In this document: positions 23,658 to 31,805 of the stretch, in pieces | How the letters are laid out: each line of letters starts with the position of its first letter | Position numbering within the stretch: position 1 is the stretch's first letter | Program-made: the position numbers and the translations under genes | Notes under the pieces: generated by a model | Database searches by the model: none | Seen by the model: only the letters and a program-made list of their open reading frames with translations | What the model was told of the DNA's origin: nothing | DNA from: an uncultured Pelagibacteraceae bacterium | GTDB taxonomy: Bacteria > Pseudomonadota > Alphaproteobacteria > Pelagibacterales > Pelagibacteraceae | Direction of reading: 5' to 3' | DNA length: 55,786 nucleotides | NCBI GenBank assembly: GCA_902595105.1 | Contig: CACJPA010000006.1 | Location: 1-55,786, forward strand

Positions 23658-24732
23658 TTATCTCGTTTAATTTAACTACTCTCCCAAGTTTAATTGATGT
23701 CTCAGCAGCTTCTCCAACAGCAACTGCAATTAATCCATCATTCAAAGATACCTCTGGCTTTAATTTATTTTTTACTGCATTTATAAAGGCTAAATGCTCA
23801 TAATAAGTTGAACCATGATGATGTCCTGCTTCAAGTATTTTTGGATCTACACTAACACTTTCTTGTTTAATTTTTCCATCTCTCATACCAATTCTTACAT
23901 CAGAAGTAGTTTTTCCAGACTCGTTTGAAGGAACTGAAGTTTCAATTTTACCAATATTTCCTGTTGCAGTTAACTCTTCTTGCATTTCAGAATTTTCAGC
24001 AAACATACAAAGCTCAAGCATACTTCTTGAGCCATTCTCAAAATTAACAATTACATAAGCATTATCAATAATATCTGGTTTTTTCCCATCATACTCTTCA
24101 TCTAAATGATTTACATCTTGTCCCCCACTTGCATAAACACTTATGGGCTCACTCTTAACAATAAAACGCATTAAATCAAAAAAATGACAACACTTTTCAA
24201 CTAAAGTTCCTCCAGTATTTTTTTCAAATCTGTTCCAATCATTTACTTTTTTTAAGAAAGGAAATCTGTGTTCTCTTATTGTCAATGTTTTTAGGTCACC
24301 AATTGTTTTGTTGTGAATTTCTTTGATAAATTTTGAAACAGGAGGCATATACCTATATTCCATTGCAATCCAAAAAACTGAAGGGTAATTTTTAGTAAGT
24401 TTTTCTATTTCTAAACAATCTTTGGTCTTAGTGCACAAGGGTTTTTCAACCAATATATGTTTCTTAGTTTTAATTACATCTTTTAAAATTTGAATATGAG
24501 TAAAATTAGGAGACGAAATTATATAAACATCAACTAAATTTTCTTTTATCAGATCTTGATGATTTTTAAAGCAAACAACTTCTGATTTGAGTAATTCTTG
24601 GCACTGCTTCAAGGATTCCTCATGTGGATCAGAAAGAGCAACTACTTCAGCTTCATCTATTAAAGATAAATTTAAAATATGTTCTCGAGCCATTGTGCCA
24701 GCTCCAATAATTCCATATTTAATTTTTTCCAT
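23650..24732 (-). CDS. Gfo/Idh/MocA-family oxidoreductase
   Basis: The 360-residue protein has GIIGAGTMAREHI at the N-terminus, the EKP motif (LVEKPLCT, ~94-101), and a KCCHFFDLMRFI segment with the substrate-site His. It looks like the MocA/inositol dehydrogenase class that acts on cyclic polyols or keto-sugars. This is the second of three MocA-type genes here and is not close to the other two in sequence. It runs against the hydroxyacid dehydrogenase and is 31 bases upstream of the peroxidase gene on the same strand; they need not share a function. Confidence 0.82.
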   Translation of the reverse strand: MEKIKYGIIGAGTMAREHILNLSLIDEAEVVALSDPHEESLKQCQELLKSEVVCFKNHQDLIKENLVDVYIISSPNFTHIQILKDVIKTKKHILVEKPLCTKTKDCLEIEKLTKNYPSVFWIAMEYRYMPPVSKFIKEIHNKTIGDLKTLTIREHRFPFLKKVNDWNRFEKNTGGTLVEKCCHFFDLMRFIVKSEPISVYASGGQDVNHLDEEYDGKKPDIIDNAYVIVNFENGSRSMLELCMFAENSEMQEELTATGNIGKIETSVPSNESGKTTSDVRIGMRDGKIKQESVSVDPKILEAGHHHGSTYYEHLAFINAVKNKLKPEVSLNDGLIAVAVGEAAETSIKLGRVVKLNEIIT

Positions 24733-24763
24733 ATTTATTATCTATCAGTTTAATTAAATAAAT

Positions 24764-26101
24764 TTAATCAATTGTTAATCCACTTGGTACTTTTTCTGGT
24801 TTACCGAGTGGTCTTTGATTTCCACTTTTACCAGTTAGAGATTTTAAAAAAGATACTAATTGGTCAATTTCTTTTTCACTCAAATCTATTGGTTTGATAT
24901 CTATACTTGAAATGATTCTATCCTGTTCTCTTTTGTCTGAAAAAGTTACAAAATCAATTTGTTCTAGCCATGGAGCCTTTGGTAAATTTGCATATTGAGG
25001 TTTCCAATTTTTATTCATAGCTACTGGATTTAAATGATGTTTAATTATGCCTTTAAGTGTTGGATAAGCACCATTATGGCCATAAGGTGCTGTTAAAGAA
25101 ACATTTCTTAGCGCAGGTGTCTTAAATTTATACATGTCATTCACATCATCTGTTTCAACCATTCTACCAACATCGCGCGCATAAGGATCAAAAGGTCTAG
25201 TTCTACCTGGTCCAAATTGTGGAATGCCTATTGAATGAAATTTTTGATCAGACAATAATGATCCAGAATGACATGAGCTGCAATTAGCTTTGCCATAGAA
25301 TAAATTCATACCAGCAATCTGATTTAAATTTAAAGCTGTTTTATTTCCATTTAAATATTCATCAAATGGAGAGTCAAATGATGTCCATTCATGAATTTCA
25401 AAAGCTGCAATTGAGTTTACTATATGTGTGATATTTATATCTAAAGCGTTATCTACATCATCAAAAGCATTTTTAAACATTTCAACATATTCAGGAACTC
25501 CTCTTATTCTATGAGTAATTACAGGCCAAACTCTATCAATTCTCATACTGTCTTTACCAACTTTTGACACAAGTCCTATAATTTCATTTTCACCTGGATT
25601 TCCAGCCATTTCGAATTGTCTTGTCATTGGAAATAAAGCTTGTACAGCAACTATATTATCAAGACCTTTTGGAAGCAGTTCTTGTGCTGGGGTATTAAAA
25701 CCATTACCAAATATGTCAGATTTAGTCACTCTTCCATCGTGAAGTAGTGTTGTAATATCTTTAAATCCTAAATTCCATAATGCTAGAGCATTTCTAGGAA
25801 TACGTTTTTTAATTTTATCATCTCCTGATCCAGCTGTTCTTTCTAATCCAATACCATGTCCACCTTCACCAATTCCTAATGAAAGTCCATCAGACCCTCC
25901 TAGATCATGGCTATGACAAGTTGCACAAGCAATATTACGATTGGCTGATAAAATTTTATCATGAAATAAAAATCTTCCAATTTTAACTTTTTCCATATCA
26001 ATTTTATGAAAATCATTACTTGTCAAAGGTTTTGGTAATTCAATTGAATATGTTTTGTTTGCTGAAATTAAAAATGGAATTATAAATATTAATATTTTTA
26101 T
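24764..26101 (-). CDS. Dihaem cytochrome c peroxidase (MauG/CcpA family)
   Basis: The protein has two c-type haem motifs, CATCH (about 65 residues from the start) and CSSCHSG, with the RPFDPYARDVGR, KFKTPALRNVSLTAPYGHNGAYPTL and DQLVSFLKSLTG blocks of bacterial dihaem peroxidases. These reduce H2O2 or oxidise partner proteins in the periplasm. A signal-like peptide KILIFIIPFLISANKTYS is encoded from 26098, but no ATG, GTG or TTG precedes it in frame; the codon at 26101 is ATA. The nearest ATG (25996) would delete the signal. The longer frame to 26527 is an antisense shadow of the Sel1 gene. I give 26101 as the most sensible start, with a possible unusual ATA initiation. The product is about 445 residues. 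Confidence 0.75.
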   Translation of the reverse strand: MKILIFIIPFLISANKTYSIELPKPLTSNDFHKIDMEKVKIGRFLFHDKILSANRNIACATCHSHDLGGSDGLSLGIGEGGHGIGLERTAGSGDDKIKKRIPRNALALWNLGFKDITTLLHDGRVTKSDIFGNGFNTPAQELLPKGLDNIVAVQALFPMTRQFEMAGNPGENEIIGLVSKVGKDSMRIDRVWPVITHRIRGVPEYVEMFKNAFDDVDNALDINITHIVNSIAAFEIHEWTSFDSPFDEYLNGNKTALNLNQIAGMNLFYGKANCSSCHSGSLLSDQKFHSIGIPQFGPGRTRPFDPYARDVGRMVETDDVNDMYKFKTPALRNVSLTAPYGHNGAYPTLKGIIKHHLNPVAMNKNWKPQYANLPKAPWLEQIDFVTFSDKREQDRIISSIDIKPIDLSEKEIDQLVSFLKSLTGKSGNQRPLGKPEKVPSGLTID

Positions 26102-26572
26102 ATGTTGAGATACTTTTTTATAATTTTTTTTATTCCATCTATAGTTTTTGCAGAAATTGAAAATGCTAGAGATTTGATGGAAGCTGGAAAATTTCAAGAA
26201 GCTATGGAAGAGCTGATGCCAGCTGCTCGATCTGGAAACGCTGATGCTGAAGAGCTTATTGGAATTATGTATGCAATGGGTCTTGGAGTTGAACAAGACG
26301 ATGTTAGAGCTTTTGAATGGTATCTTAGATCTTCGATGAAAGGTCATCCTGGTGCTCAATCGGGTGTTGGATGGTATTATGAAGTCGGTAGAGGACTCCC
26401 TGCTCCTGATCTTGTTCGAGCTTACATGTGGTATGGTTTGTCTGCTATTGGAGGTGATCCCGATGCTGCGATTTCTCAAGAGGAAGTGATTAAAAAAATG
26501 ACTCCTGAACAAATTGAAAAAGCGCATATACTTATTAAAGATTACAAAGCTTGGATTTATCCGTTTAGGTAA
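26102..26572 (+). CDS. Sel1/TPR-like repeat protein, exported
   Basis: The 156-residue protein starts with a signal peptide (MLRYFFIIFFIPSIVFA, cleavage near residue 17), followed by about three Sel1-like helical repeats, e.g. AEELIGIMYAMGLGVEQDDVRAF, and RAYMWYGLSAIGGDPDA. Such proteins are periplasmic scaffolds of unclear function. Its ATG at 26102 directly abuts the presumed first codon of the divergent peroxidase gene, so both promoters must lie inside the neighbour. No good ribosome binding site is seen. Confidence 0.78.
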   Translation: MLRYFFIIFFIPSIVFAEIENARDLMEAGKFQEAMEELMPAARSGNADAEELIGIMYAMGLGVEQDDVRAFEWYLRSSMKGHPGAQSGVGWYYEVGRGLPAPDLVRAYMWYGLSAIGGDPDAAISQEEVIKKMTPEQIEKAHILIKDYKAWIYPFR

Positions 26573-26600
26573 TGAGGCGAATAATTAAATCCGCCCCATT
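26571..26600. terminator. Bidirectional hairpin between Sel1 gene and dctP
   Basis: AATGAGGCGAAT pairs with ATCCGCCCCATT (12 positions, two mismatches) around a six-base loop, in the 40-base gap between two convergent genes. GC bases in the stem are conspicuous against the local background. A short T/A-rich stretch follows each side, so it can end transcription from both. Confidence 0.65.
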
Positions 26601-26612
26601 ATTTAATTAAGA

Positions 26613-27665
26613 TTATAAGTCTTTGTCGTATGCACTTGATGCTCTTTTCTCAGCATCAGCAACTGCACTAGTTAAAGCGTCAAAGATTTGTCCACCACCT
26701 TTAACATTTGACTTAAACCAATCATAAACTGGACTAGCAGCTTTTTTAAAGCTAGCTTTTTGTGCTGGAGTTGGAACATATAGATCTCCACCACCTGCTA
26801 CAAAGTCTTCATATGCTTTGATTGATTTTCTTTTTGGAGATGCAAATGTTGCTTGTTGCAATGCATAAAATCCATCCGTAATAACTTTCTTAAGTTCTTT
26901 TGGCATAGATTGATATTTTGCATTGTTCATCCACCAAAGTGCTCCCATGTATGCATGACCATCTAAAGTAACATATTTTAGACCCGCATCTGGAAACTTC
27001 ATATTCATAATGTCAGTTATTCCATTTTTAGAACCTTCAACTACACCTGTTTGAAAAGATGTAAATAATTCTGGCCATGGAATAGGAGTTGGTGATGCAC
27101 CTAAAGCTCTTACAAGCTCTTGAGGTAAATCAGCTACAACAGTTCTGATTTTTAGACCTTTCATGTCAGATGGTTCTGCAACTCTTCTTTTTGTGTTAGC
27201 AAAATTTCTCCATCCACCAGTGTTTCCAATAGTCATTAATCTAATTGTATCACTTGAATCTTTAAGAGCCATTTGTCTCATAGTTCTTACAAAATCACCT
27301 TGCATAACATCTTCAGCAATTCTGTCATCTGCCATTAGATATGGTAAATCTAAAACTTGAACATATGGGAATACACCAGCTGCTCCTCCAGAAGTAGAAA
27401 TGTAAATATCGATACTTCCATCGGAAACACCTTGTAAACATTCTGCTCCTTTAGAACATAACTGTGTACCTACAAAAAGTTCCACAGATATTTTTCCATT
27501 TGATGCTGCTTCTACGTAGTTTTTAAATACTACTGAACCATCATAGTCTTCATCTTGATCATTAGAGTTCATTGTCATTCTTAAATTGTAATCAGCAGCT
27601 GAAACAGAAGCTGTAAAACTAATTAAGAATAATAATGAAAAAAATGATTTAATTAATTTACTCAT
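26613..27665 (-). CDS. dctP: TRAP transporter periplasmic binding protein (DctP family)
   Basis: The 350-residue protein has a signal peptide (cleavage after about 23, ASVSA|ADYN) and the DctP family's GSVVFKNYVEAAS, GVSDGSIDIYIS, NTKRRVAEPSDMKGLKIRT and ALGASPTPIPWPELFTSFQTGVVEG motifs, including the conserved Arg of RTVVAD. It captures a carboxylate or a similar solute for the DctQM permease upstream. The gene is separated from dctM by 88 bases with its own ribosome site (GAGGGAAAT) and a palindromic motif. The ligand cannot be determined from sequence. Confidence 0.9.
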   Translation of the reverse strand: MSKLIKSFFSLLFLISFTASVSAADYNLRMTMNSNDQDEDYDGSVVFKNYVEAASNGKISVELFVGTQLCSKGAECLQGVSDGSIDIYISTSGGAAGVFPYVQVLDLPYLMADDRIAEDVMQGDFVRTMRQMALKDSSDTIRLMTIGNTGGWRNFANTKRRVAEPSDMKGLKIRTVVADLPQELVRALGASPTPIPWPELFTSFQTGVVEGSKNGITDIMNMKFPDAGLKYVTLDGHAYMGALWWMNNAKYQSMPKELKKVITDGFYALQQATFASPKRKSIKAYEDFVAGGGDLYVPTPAQKASFKKAASPVYDWFKSNVKGGGQIFDALTSAVADAEKRASSAYDKDL

Positions 27666-27697
27666 TATTATTTCCCTCTCTTTAAATATATATTTAA

Positions 27698-27712
27698 GTA
27701 TAGAAACTATAC
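27698..27712. promoter_or_regulatory. Perfect palindrome GTATAGAAACTATAC upstream of dctP
   Basis: GTATAG-AAA-CTATAC is a perfect 15-base inverted repeat 33 bases before the dctP ATG. It matches 13 of 14 positions of TATAATTTCTATAC (complement strand) at 19858-19871. This fits an operator for a dimeric regulator. It would let dctP be regulated separately from dctQM. Confidence 0.45.
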
Positions 27713-27753
27713 CTAATTTGTACCTCTGTGTCTATTATCTAAAAAATTTTAAA

Positions 27754-29043
27754 CTATTTTGCAAAACCTGTAAGCAAAGGAATGGTCATTGAGATTGACG
27801 GGAAGTATGTAATTAAAAATATTACAATAGCTTCAACTGCTAAAAACGGCAATATTGCTTTTGATATAGTTTCAACTCTTTCTCCAGAAACTGAGGATGC
27901 TACAAATAACACTAAACCCATTGGTGGTGTTGCTAAACCAACAGTTAAGTTAACTGACATAATAATTGCAAAATGAACTGGGTGTACACCTAGTTCTACA
28001 AACACAGGTCCAAGTATTGGTCCTAAAATAATTATTGCTGGACCTGCATCTAAAAACATGCCGACAACAAATAGTAAAATATTAATAAGAAATAATAAAA
28101 TATAAGGATTGTCGGTCAATCCCAAAACAAATTCAGCGAGATATTCTGGTGCATGAGATAAACTAACAACTGTTTTGAAAGCCATTGCAGCACCAACCAA
28201 AAGTAATACTACAGATGAAACCATTGCAGCTTTTGTCATAACCTTTGGTACATCTTTCCACTCTAAAGATTTTAAAACAAACAAACCAATAAACATTGCA
28301 TAAGCAGCAGCAACTGCAGATGCTTCTGTTGGAGTAAAAATTCCTCCAAGTATACCCCCCAGAATTATGACTGGGGTCATCAATGGGAAAAAAGCTTTCA
28401 AAGAAGCTTTTCCTCTTTGACTCCATGTTGTCTTTTTTGTTACGGCAGGAAAATTATATCTTTTAGCCATAAACTTAATTGTAACCATCAAACTAACACC
28501 AACTAAAATTCCAGGAATAATACCTGCTAGGAATAAGGCGGCTACACTCTCTCCCATAACGTATGCATAAATAATCATTATTCCTGATGGTGGAATAATT
28601 GGACCAATAACTGAGCTTGCTGCAGTAATTGCTGCTGAAAATTTTTTAGTATAACCTTGTTTCTCCATTGCAGGAATTAACATTGAACCGATTGCAGAAG
28701 TATCTGCAACTGCAGATCCAGATAGGCCAGCAAAAAGCATCGAAGTTAAAACGTTAACATGTGCTAAACCACCTTTTAAATGACCCATCATCGCTTGGCT
28801 AAATTCTACTAATCTTTGAGTAATTCCTCCCCTATTCATTAGCTCACCAGCTAACATGAAAAATGGAATTGCCATTAAAGGAAAACTATCAATACCATTG
28901 TAAATATTTCTATAAAGCATTGCTCCATCTCTAGATTGATCATTCAGCCAAAGTAAAATTCCAGGAGCAGCCAACAATCCAAAAAATACTGGTAATCCAA
29001 TTAACAAAAATAATAAAAACAAAGGGAGAAACCAAATTAACAT
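27754..29043 (-). CDS. dctM: TRAP transporter large permease DctM
   Basis: The 429-residue hydrophobic protein has about 12 helices and the DctM blocks GIDSFPLMAIPFFMLAGELMNRGGI, GLSGSAVADTSAIGSMLIPAM, PPSGIMIIYAYV and ATPPMGLVLFVAS. It forms the transport channel with DctQ, driven by sodium or proton gradients. Its ATG overlaps the dctQ stop (TAATG). The transcription order dctQ-dctM-dctP places the binding-protein gene last, where many TRAP operons begin with dctP. Confidence 0.92.
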   Translation of the reverse strand: MLIWFLPLFLLFLLIGLPVFFGLLAAPGILLWLNDQSRDGAMLYRNIYNGIDSFPLMAIPFFMLAGELMNRGGITQRLVEFSQAMMGHLKGGLAHVNVLTSMLFAGLSGSAVADTSAIGSMLIPAMEKQGYTKKFSAAITAASSVIGPIIPPSGIMIIYAYVMGESVAALFLAGIIPGILVGVSLMVTIKFMAKRYNFPAVTKKTTWSQRGKASLKAFFPLMTPVIILGGILGGIFTPTEASAVAAAYAMFIGLFVLKSLEWKDVPKVMTKAAMVSSVVLLLVGAAMAFKTVVSLSHAPEYLAEFVLGLTDNPYILLFLINILLFVVGMFLDAGPAIIILGPILGPVFVELGVHPVHFAIIMSVNLTVGLATPPMGLVLFVASSVSGERVETISKAILPFLAVEAIVIFLITYFPSISMTIPLLTGFAK

Positions 29044-29639
29044 TATTGTGTCTCCAATTTTTGTTTATCTAAATCTTCAGGTAACTCTAATTTTGTAAAA
29101 TTACTTAAAAAATTTCTTAAAATTAACTCTATATTTACTGAAATCAAAAAAACAATTCCAACAGGTAAGGACATATACATCCAAGCTAATTTTATTGGCT
29201 CAGCTTTGCCGCCAATTAAATTAAATGGAATTTTGATTGAAGCAGAATTAAATATCCATCCAGCATTAATATGCTTTAAACCTAATTCAAGTCCAATGAT
29301 CAAAACAAACAAAGATATAATTAATAGAAATAAAGTTAATAAAGTGGATATGATTTTAGGTAAAAATCTTTCCAACATATCAATAGAAACAAAACCTCCC
29401 CACCTATAGGCTGAAGGAGCGATTAAACCAGTCATCCATAACATTAAAAATCTTGCAACTTCATCTGGCCAAGGTAAGGCATTGTTGAGAACATATCTAA
29501 AGAAAACCTGGATCATAATTACGACAACCATTAAAAAAATTGCGATCCACGCAAATTGTCTTCCAATTCTAAGAAAAAAAGTATTAATCTTTTCAAGAAA
29601 GTTAAAAATATAAAGTAGAGTTTTTATAGTTAAATTCAC
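29043..29639 (-). CDS. dctQ: TRAP transporter small permease DctQ
   Basis: The 198-residue protein has four predicted membrane helices and the typical QVFFRYVLNNALPWPDEVARFLMLWMTG region (around residues 45-72) plus AYRWGGFVSIDML. It supports DctM in the tripartite ATP-independent transporter. Its start is about 112 bases from the divergent hydroxyacid dehydrogenase gene. That spacer (29640-29751) is AT-rich and holds no further gene or hairpin that I can see. Confidence 0.9.
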   Translation of the reverse strand: MNLTIKTLLYIFNFLEKINTFFLRIGRQFAWIAIFLMVVVIMIQVFFRYVLNNALPWPDEVARFLMLWMTGLIAPSAYRWGGFVSIDMLERFLPKIISTLLTLFLLIISLFVLIIGLELGLKHINAGWIFNSASIKIPFNLIGGKAEPIKLAWMYMSLPVGIVFLISVNIELILRNFLSNFTKLELPEDLDKQKLETQ

Positions 29640-29751
29640 AACTAAATTTATTTTAATAAGAAAATAATTACAACTTTTTAAAAAACTATTTTACATTGTT
29701 TGATATTTTTCGTATTAGGAAAGCCTTCAATAGAAAAGCTTAAATAAAATT

Positions 29752-30717
29752 ATGAGTAATAAAAAGAAGATTCTAGTTATCCAAAAAGTTCATGATAAAG
29801 GCATGGAATTAATTAATAACCATCCTGATTTTGATGTGGAAGTAACTGACGATGTTTCAGTAGAAAATTTAAAGACTAAAATAAAAGATTGTGATGGCGC
29901 TTCAATTAGAATAGCAAAACTACCAAGTGAGGTAATTAACGAGGCAAAAAATCTTAAAATAATTTCTAGACATGGTGTTGGCTACGATAATATTGATTTA
30001 AAAACAGCCAAAGAAAGAGATATAAAAATTGCTATTACAGCTAATGCAAATGCAGTTACAGTTGCTGAGCATGTAATGTTTGTTTTGCTAAATATTGCAA
30101 AGAGAAGAGAGCTTTATCATACGACAGTTAAAGAAGGTAACTTTAAGGACCGAAATAAATTACCTAAAACTATTGAAGTATGGAAAAAAAATTTCCTAAT
30201 TATGGGATTTGGTAGAATAGGTAAAGCACTTATTAAACGGTGTTTGGGATTTGAAATGAATGTATTCGTCTACGATCCATTTGTAGATAAAGACACAATA
30301 GAAAAGCTTGGTGGAAAAAAAGTTGATAATCTTGAAGAGGCAGTAAAAACAATGGATGTAATATCTCTACATATGCCTTTAACAGAAAAAACAGAAAATC
30401 TTATTAATTATGATTTACTTAAAACGATGAAGAAAAATTGTATCATCATTAATGCTGCTAGAGGTGGAATTATTCACGAAGAAGATCTTGATAAGGCATT
30501 AAATGAAGATTTAATTTTTGGAGCAGGAATTGATGTATTTAAACAAGAACCACCCGAAATTGACAATCCTCTTTTAAAAAATGAAAAAGTTTATTTAAGT
30601 CCACATACTGCAGCATTTACTGATGAATGTATGACAAGAATGGGTGTAGAAACAATTCAAAATATAATTGATTATTTTGATGATACATTAGAAAAATCAA
30701 AAATTGTAAGACTGTAG
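29752..30717 (+). CDS. D-2-hydroxyacid dehydrogenase (phosphoglycerate dehydrogenase-like)
   Basis: The 321-residue protein has the NAD loop MGFGRIGKA (~150-158), the catalytic Arg in NAARGGII, Glu in FKQEPP and His in LSPHTAA, and lacks an ACT domain. It oxidises or reduces a D-2-hydroxy acid. Divergence from the TRAP operon suggests that the imported solute may be a 2-hydroxy acid oxidised by this enzyme; this is inference. It is more like the catabolic SerA-type enzymes than the copy at 22737-23657. It ends at a long hairpin before iolE. Confidence 0.86.
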   Translation: MSNKKKILVIQKVHDKGMELINNHPDFDVEVTDDVSVENLKTKIKDCDGASIRIAKLPSEVINEAKNLKIISRHGVGYDNIDLKTAKERDIKIAITANANAVTVAEHVMFVLLNIAKRRELYHTTVKEGNFKDRNKLPKTIEVWKKNFLIMGFGRIGKALIKRCLGFEMNVFVYDPFVDKDTIEKLGGKKVDNLEEAVKTMDVISLHMPLTEKTENLINYDLLKTMKKNCIIINAARGGIIHEEDLDKALNEDLIFGAGIDVFKQEPPEIDNPLLKNEKVYLSPHTAAFTDECMTRMGVETIQNIIDYFDDTLEKSKIVRL

Positions 30718-30720
30718 TAA

Positions 30721-30779
30721 GAGATTTAATCTAAAAGTTAAGCTTTATTATTTATTGAAAGTTAACTTTTGTAAATCTC
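30721..30779. terminator. Long nested hairpin between convergent genes, overlapping the iolE stop
   Basis: GAGATTTA (30721-30728) pairs with TAAATCTC (30772-30779), and inside it AAAAGTTAA (30733-30741) pairs with TTAACTTTT (30762-30770): two stems of 8 and 9 bases in series. It covers the 44-base gap and the last codons of iolE, so it can end transcripts from both sides. Confidence 0.65.
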
Positions 30780-31664
30780 AATACCACTAAGATTTAAAGT
30801 TTCAGTTAAATACTTGTATCCTATCTTTGCATACTCAAATGGGTTTGCTTTTGCAGGATCTTGTTCCGCCTCTACCACTAACCATCCAGAATAATTTTTT
30901 TCTTTTAACACATCGAACAAAGGCTTGTAATCAATACATCCATCACCTGGAACTGTAAATGCACCCTCTAAAAAGGCTCCTCTAAAACTTAAATCCTCTT
31001 TTAAAGATTTTTCTAAAACGCTTTTTCTAATATCCTTGCAATGCATATGAATTAATCTTTCACTAAAATCATTTAATATTTTTAAAGAGTCTCCCTGAGC
31101 AAACAACATGTGACCAGTATCTAATGTAAGTTTTACACTATCATGAGTGTTCTCAAGTAATCTTACTGTATCCTCTTCAGTCTCTATTACGGTTCCCATA
31201 TGATGATGATAAGCAAGCGGCATACCCTCGTCTTCAAGATATTTTCCCATTTCTGAAATTTTTTTATAATATTTTTTAGACTCTTCGAGATCCATTTGAG
31301 GTCTTGTAGATAATTTTCGATTTGGGTCTCCTTGAATAGAGCCAGAAACTTCAGCAAAAACCATACAAGGTGAATTACAATCTTTAAAAAGTTTTAACTG
31401 ATCTTGAATTAAATTTTTTTCTTCATCAACACTATTTGTTCTTAAATTAGCTCCATACCAACCTGAGCAAAGATTTAATTTAAACTCAGTAAGTTTCGGA
31501 ATTAATTCTTCTGATTTTTTTGGAAATTTACCACCAGATTCAATTCCAATAAATCCTGCCTGACTAGCTTCAGACAAACATTGTTCTAAAGAAGTGTCAC
31601 CACCCAATTCTGGCATATCATCATTACTCCATGCAATTGGTGCTATTCCTAATTTTACTGACAT
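30762..31664 (-). CDS. iolE: Inosose dehydratase-like sugar epimerase/isomerase (IolE)
   Basis: This 300-residue TIM-barrel of the xylose isomerase-like superfamily has the IolE hallmark start GIAPIAWSNDDMPELGGDTSLEQ, then GFIGIESGGKFP and SGWYGANLR. Metal and catalytic residues lie in YHHHMGTVIET, LTLDTGHMLFA, HMHCKDIR and VVEAEQDP. IolE converts 2-keto-myo-inositol to the trihydroxycyclohexanedione that IolD cleaves. It is divergent from iolG with a shared promoter region. iolB and iolC are not in the window, so the pathway is incomplete here. Confidence 0.86.
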   Translation of the reverse strand: MSVKLGIAPIAWSNDDMPELGGDTSLEQCLSEASQAGFIGIESGGKFPKKSEELIPKLTEFKLNLCSGWYGANLRTNSVDEEKNLIQDQLKLFKDCNSPCMVFAEVSGSIQGDPNRKLSTRPQMDLEESKKYYKKISEMGKYLEDEGMPLAYHHHMGTVIETEEDTVRLLENTHDSVKLTLDTGHMLFAQGDSLKILNDFSERLIHMHCKDIRKSVLEKSLKEDLSFRGAFLEGAFTVPGDGCIDYKPLFDVLKEKNYSGWLVVEAEQDPAKANPFEYAKIGYKYLTETLNLSGIEIYKS

Positions 31665-31805
31665 ACAAAAATTTATTAAAAAAGTTAAATGGATATTTAA
31701 ATGATGATGTTATGTGCATCAAGAAAATTATATTTTTAATTTATGTTTAATTCATCATTAAAAAATGTTTCTTGATTTTGTTTTTTAATTCTGTTCTATA
31801 TTCTT
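31665..31805. promoter_or_regulatory. Divergent iolE-iolG promoter region with nested inverted repeats
   Basis: This 141-base spacer carries ATCAAGAAA (31718-31726) and its exact complement TTTCTTGAT (31768-31776), plus AATGATGA (near 31700) against TCATCATT (near 31754). The symmetric layout between two divergent starts suggests operators shared by iolE and iolG, but no local repressor gene is seen. Confidence 0.4.

Noticed and set aside
26102-26527. Minus-strand extension of the peroxidase frame up to 26527
   Set aside because: It is antisense to the Sel1 gene, rich in Ser/Phe/His with no family similarity, and signal peptide and haem motifs begin only below 26101.
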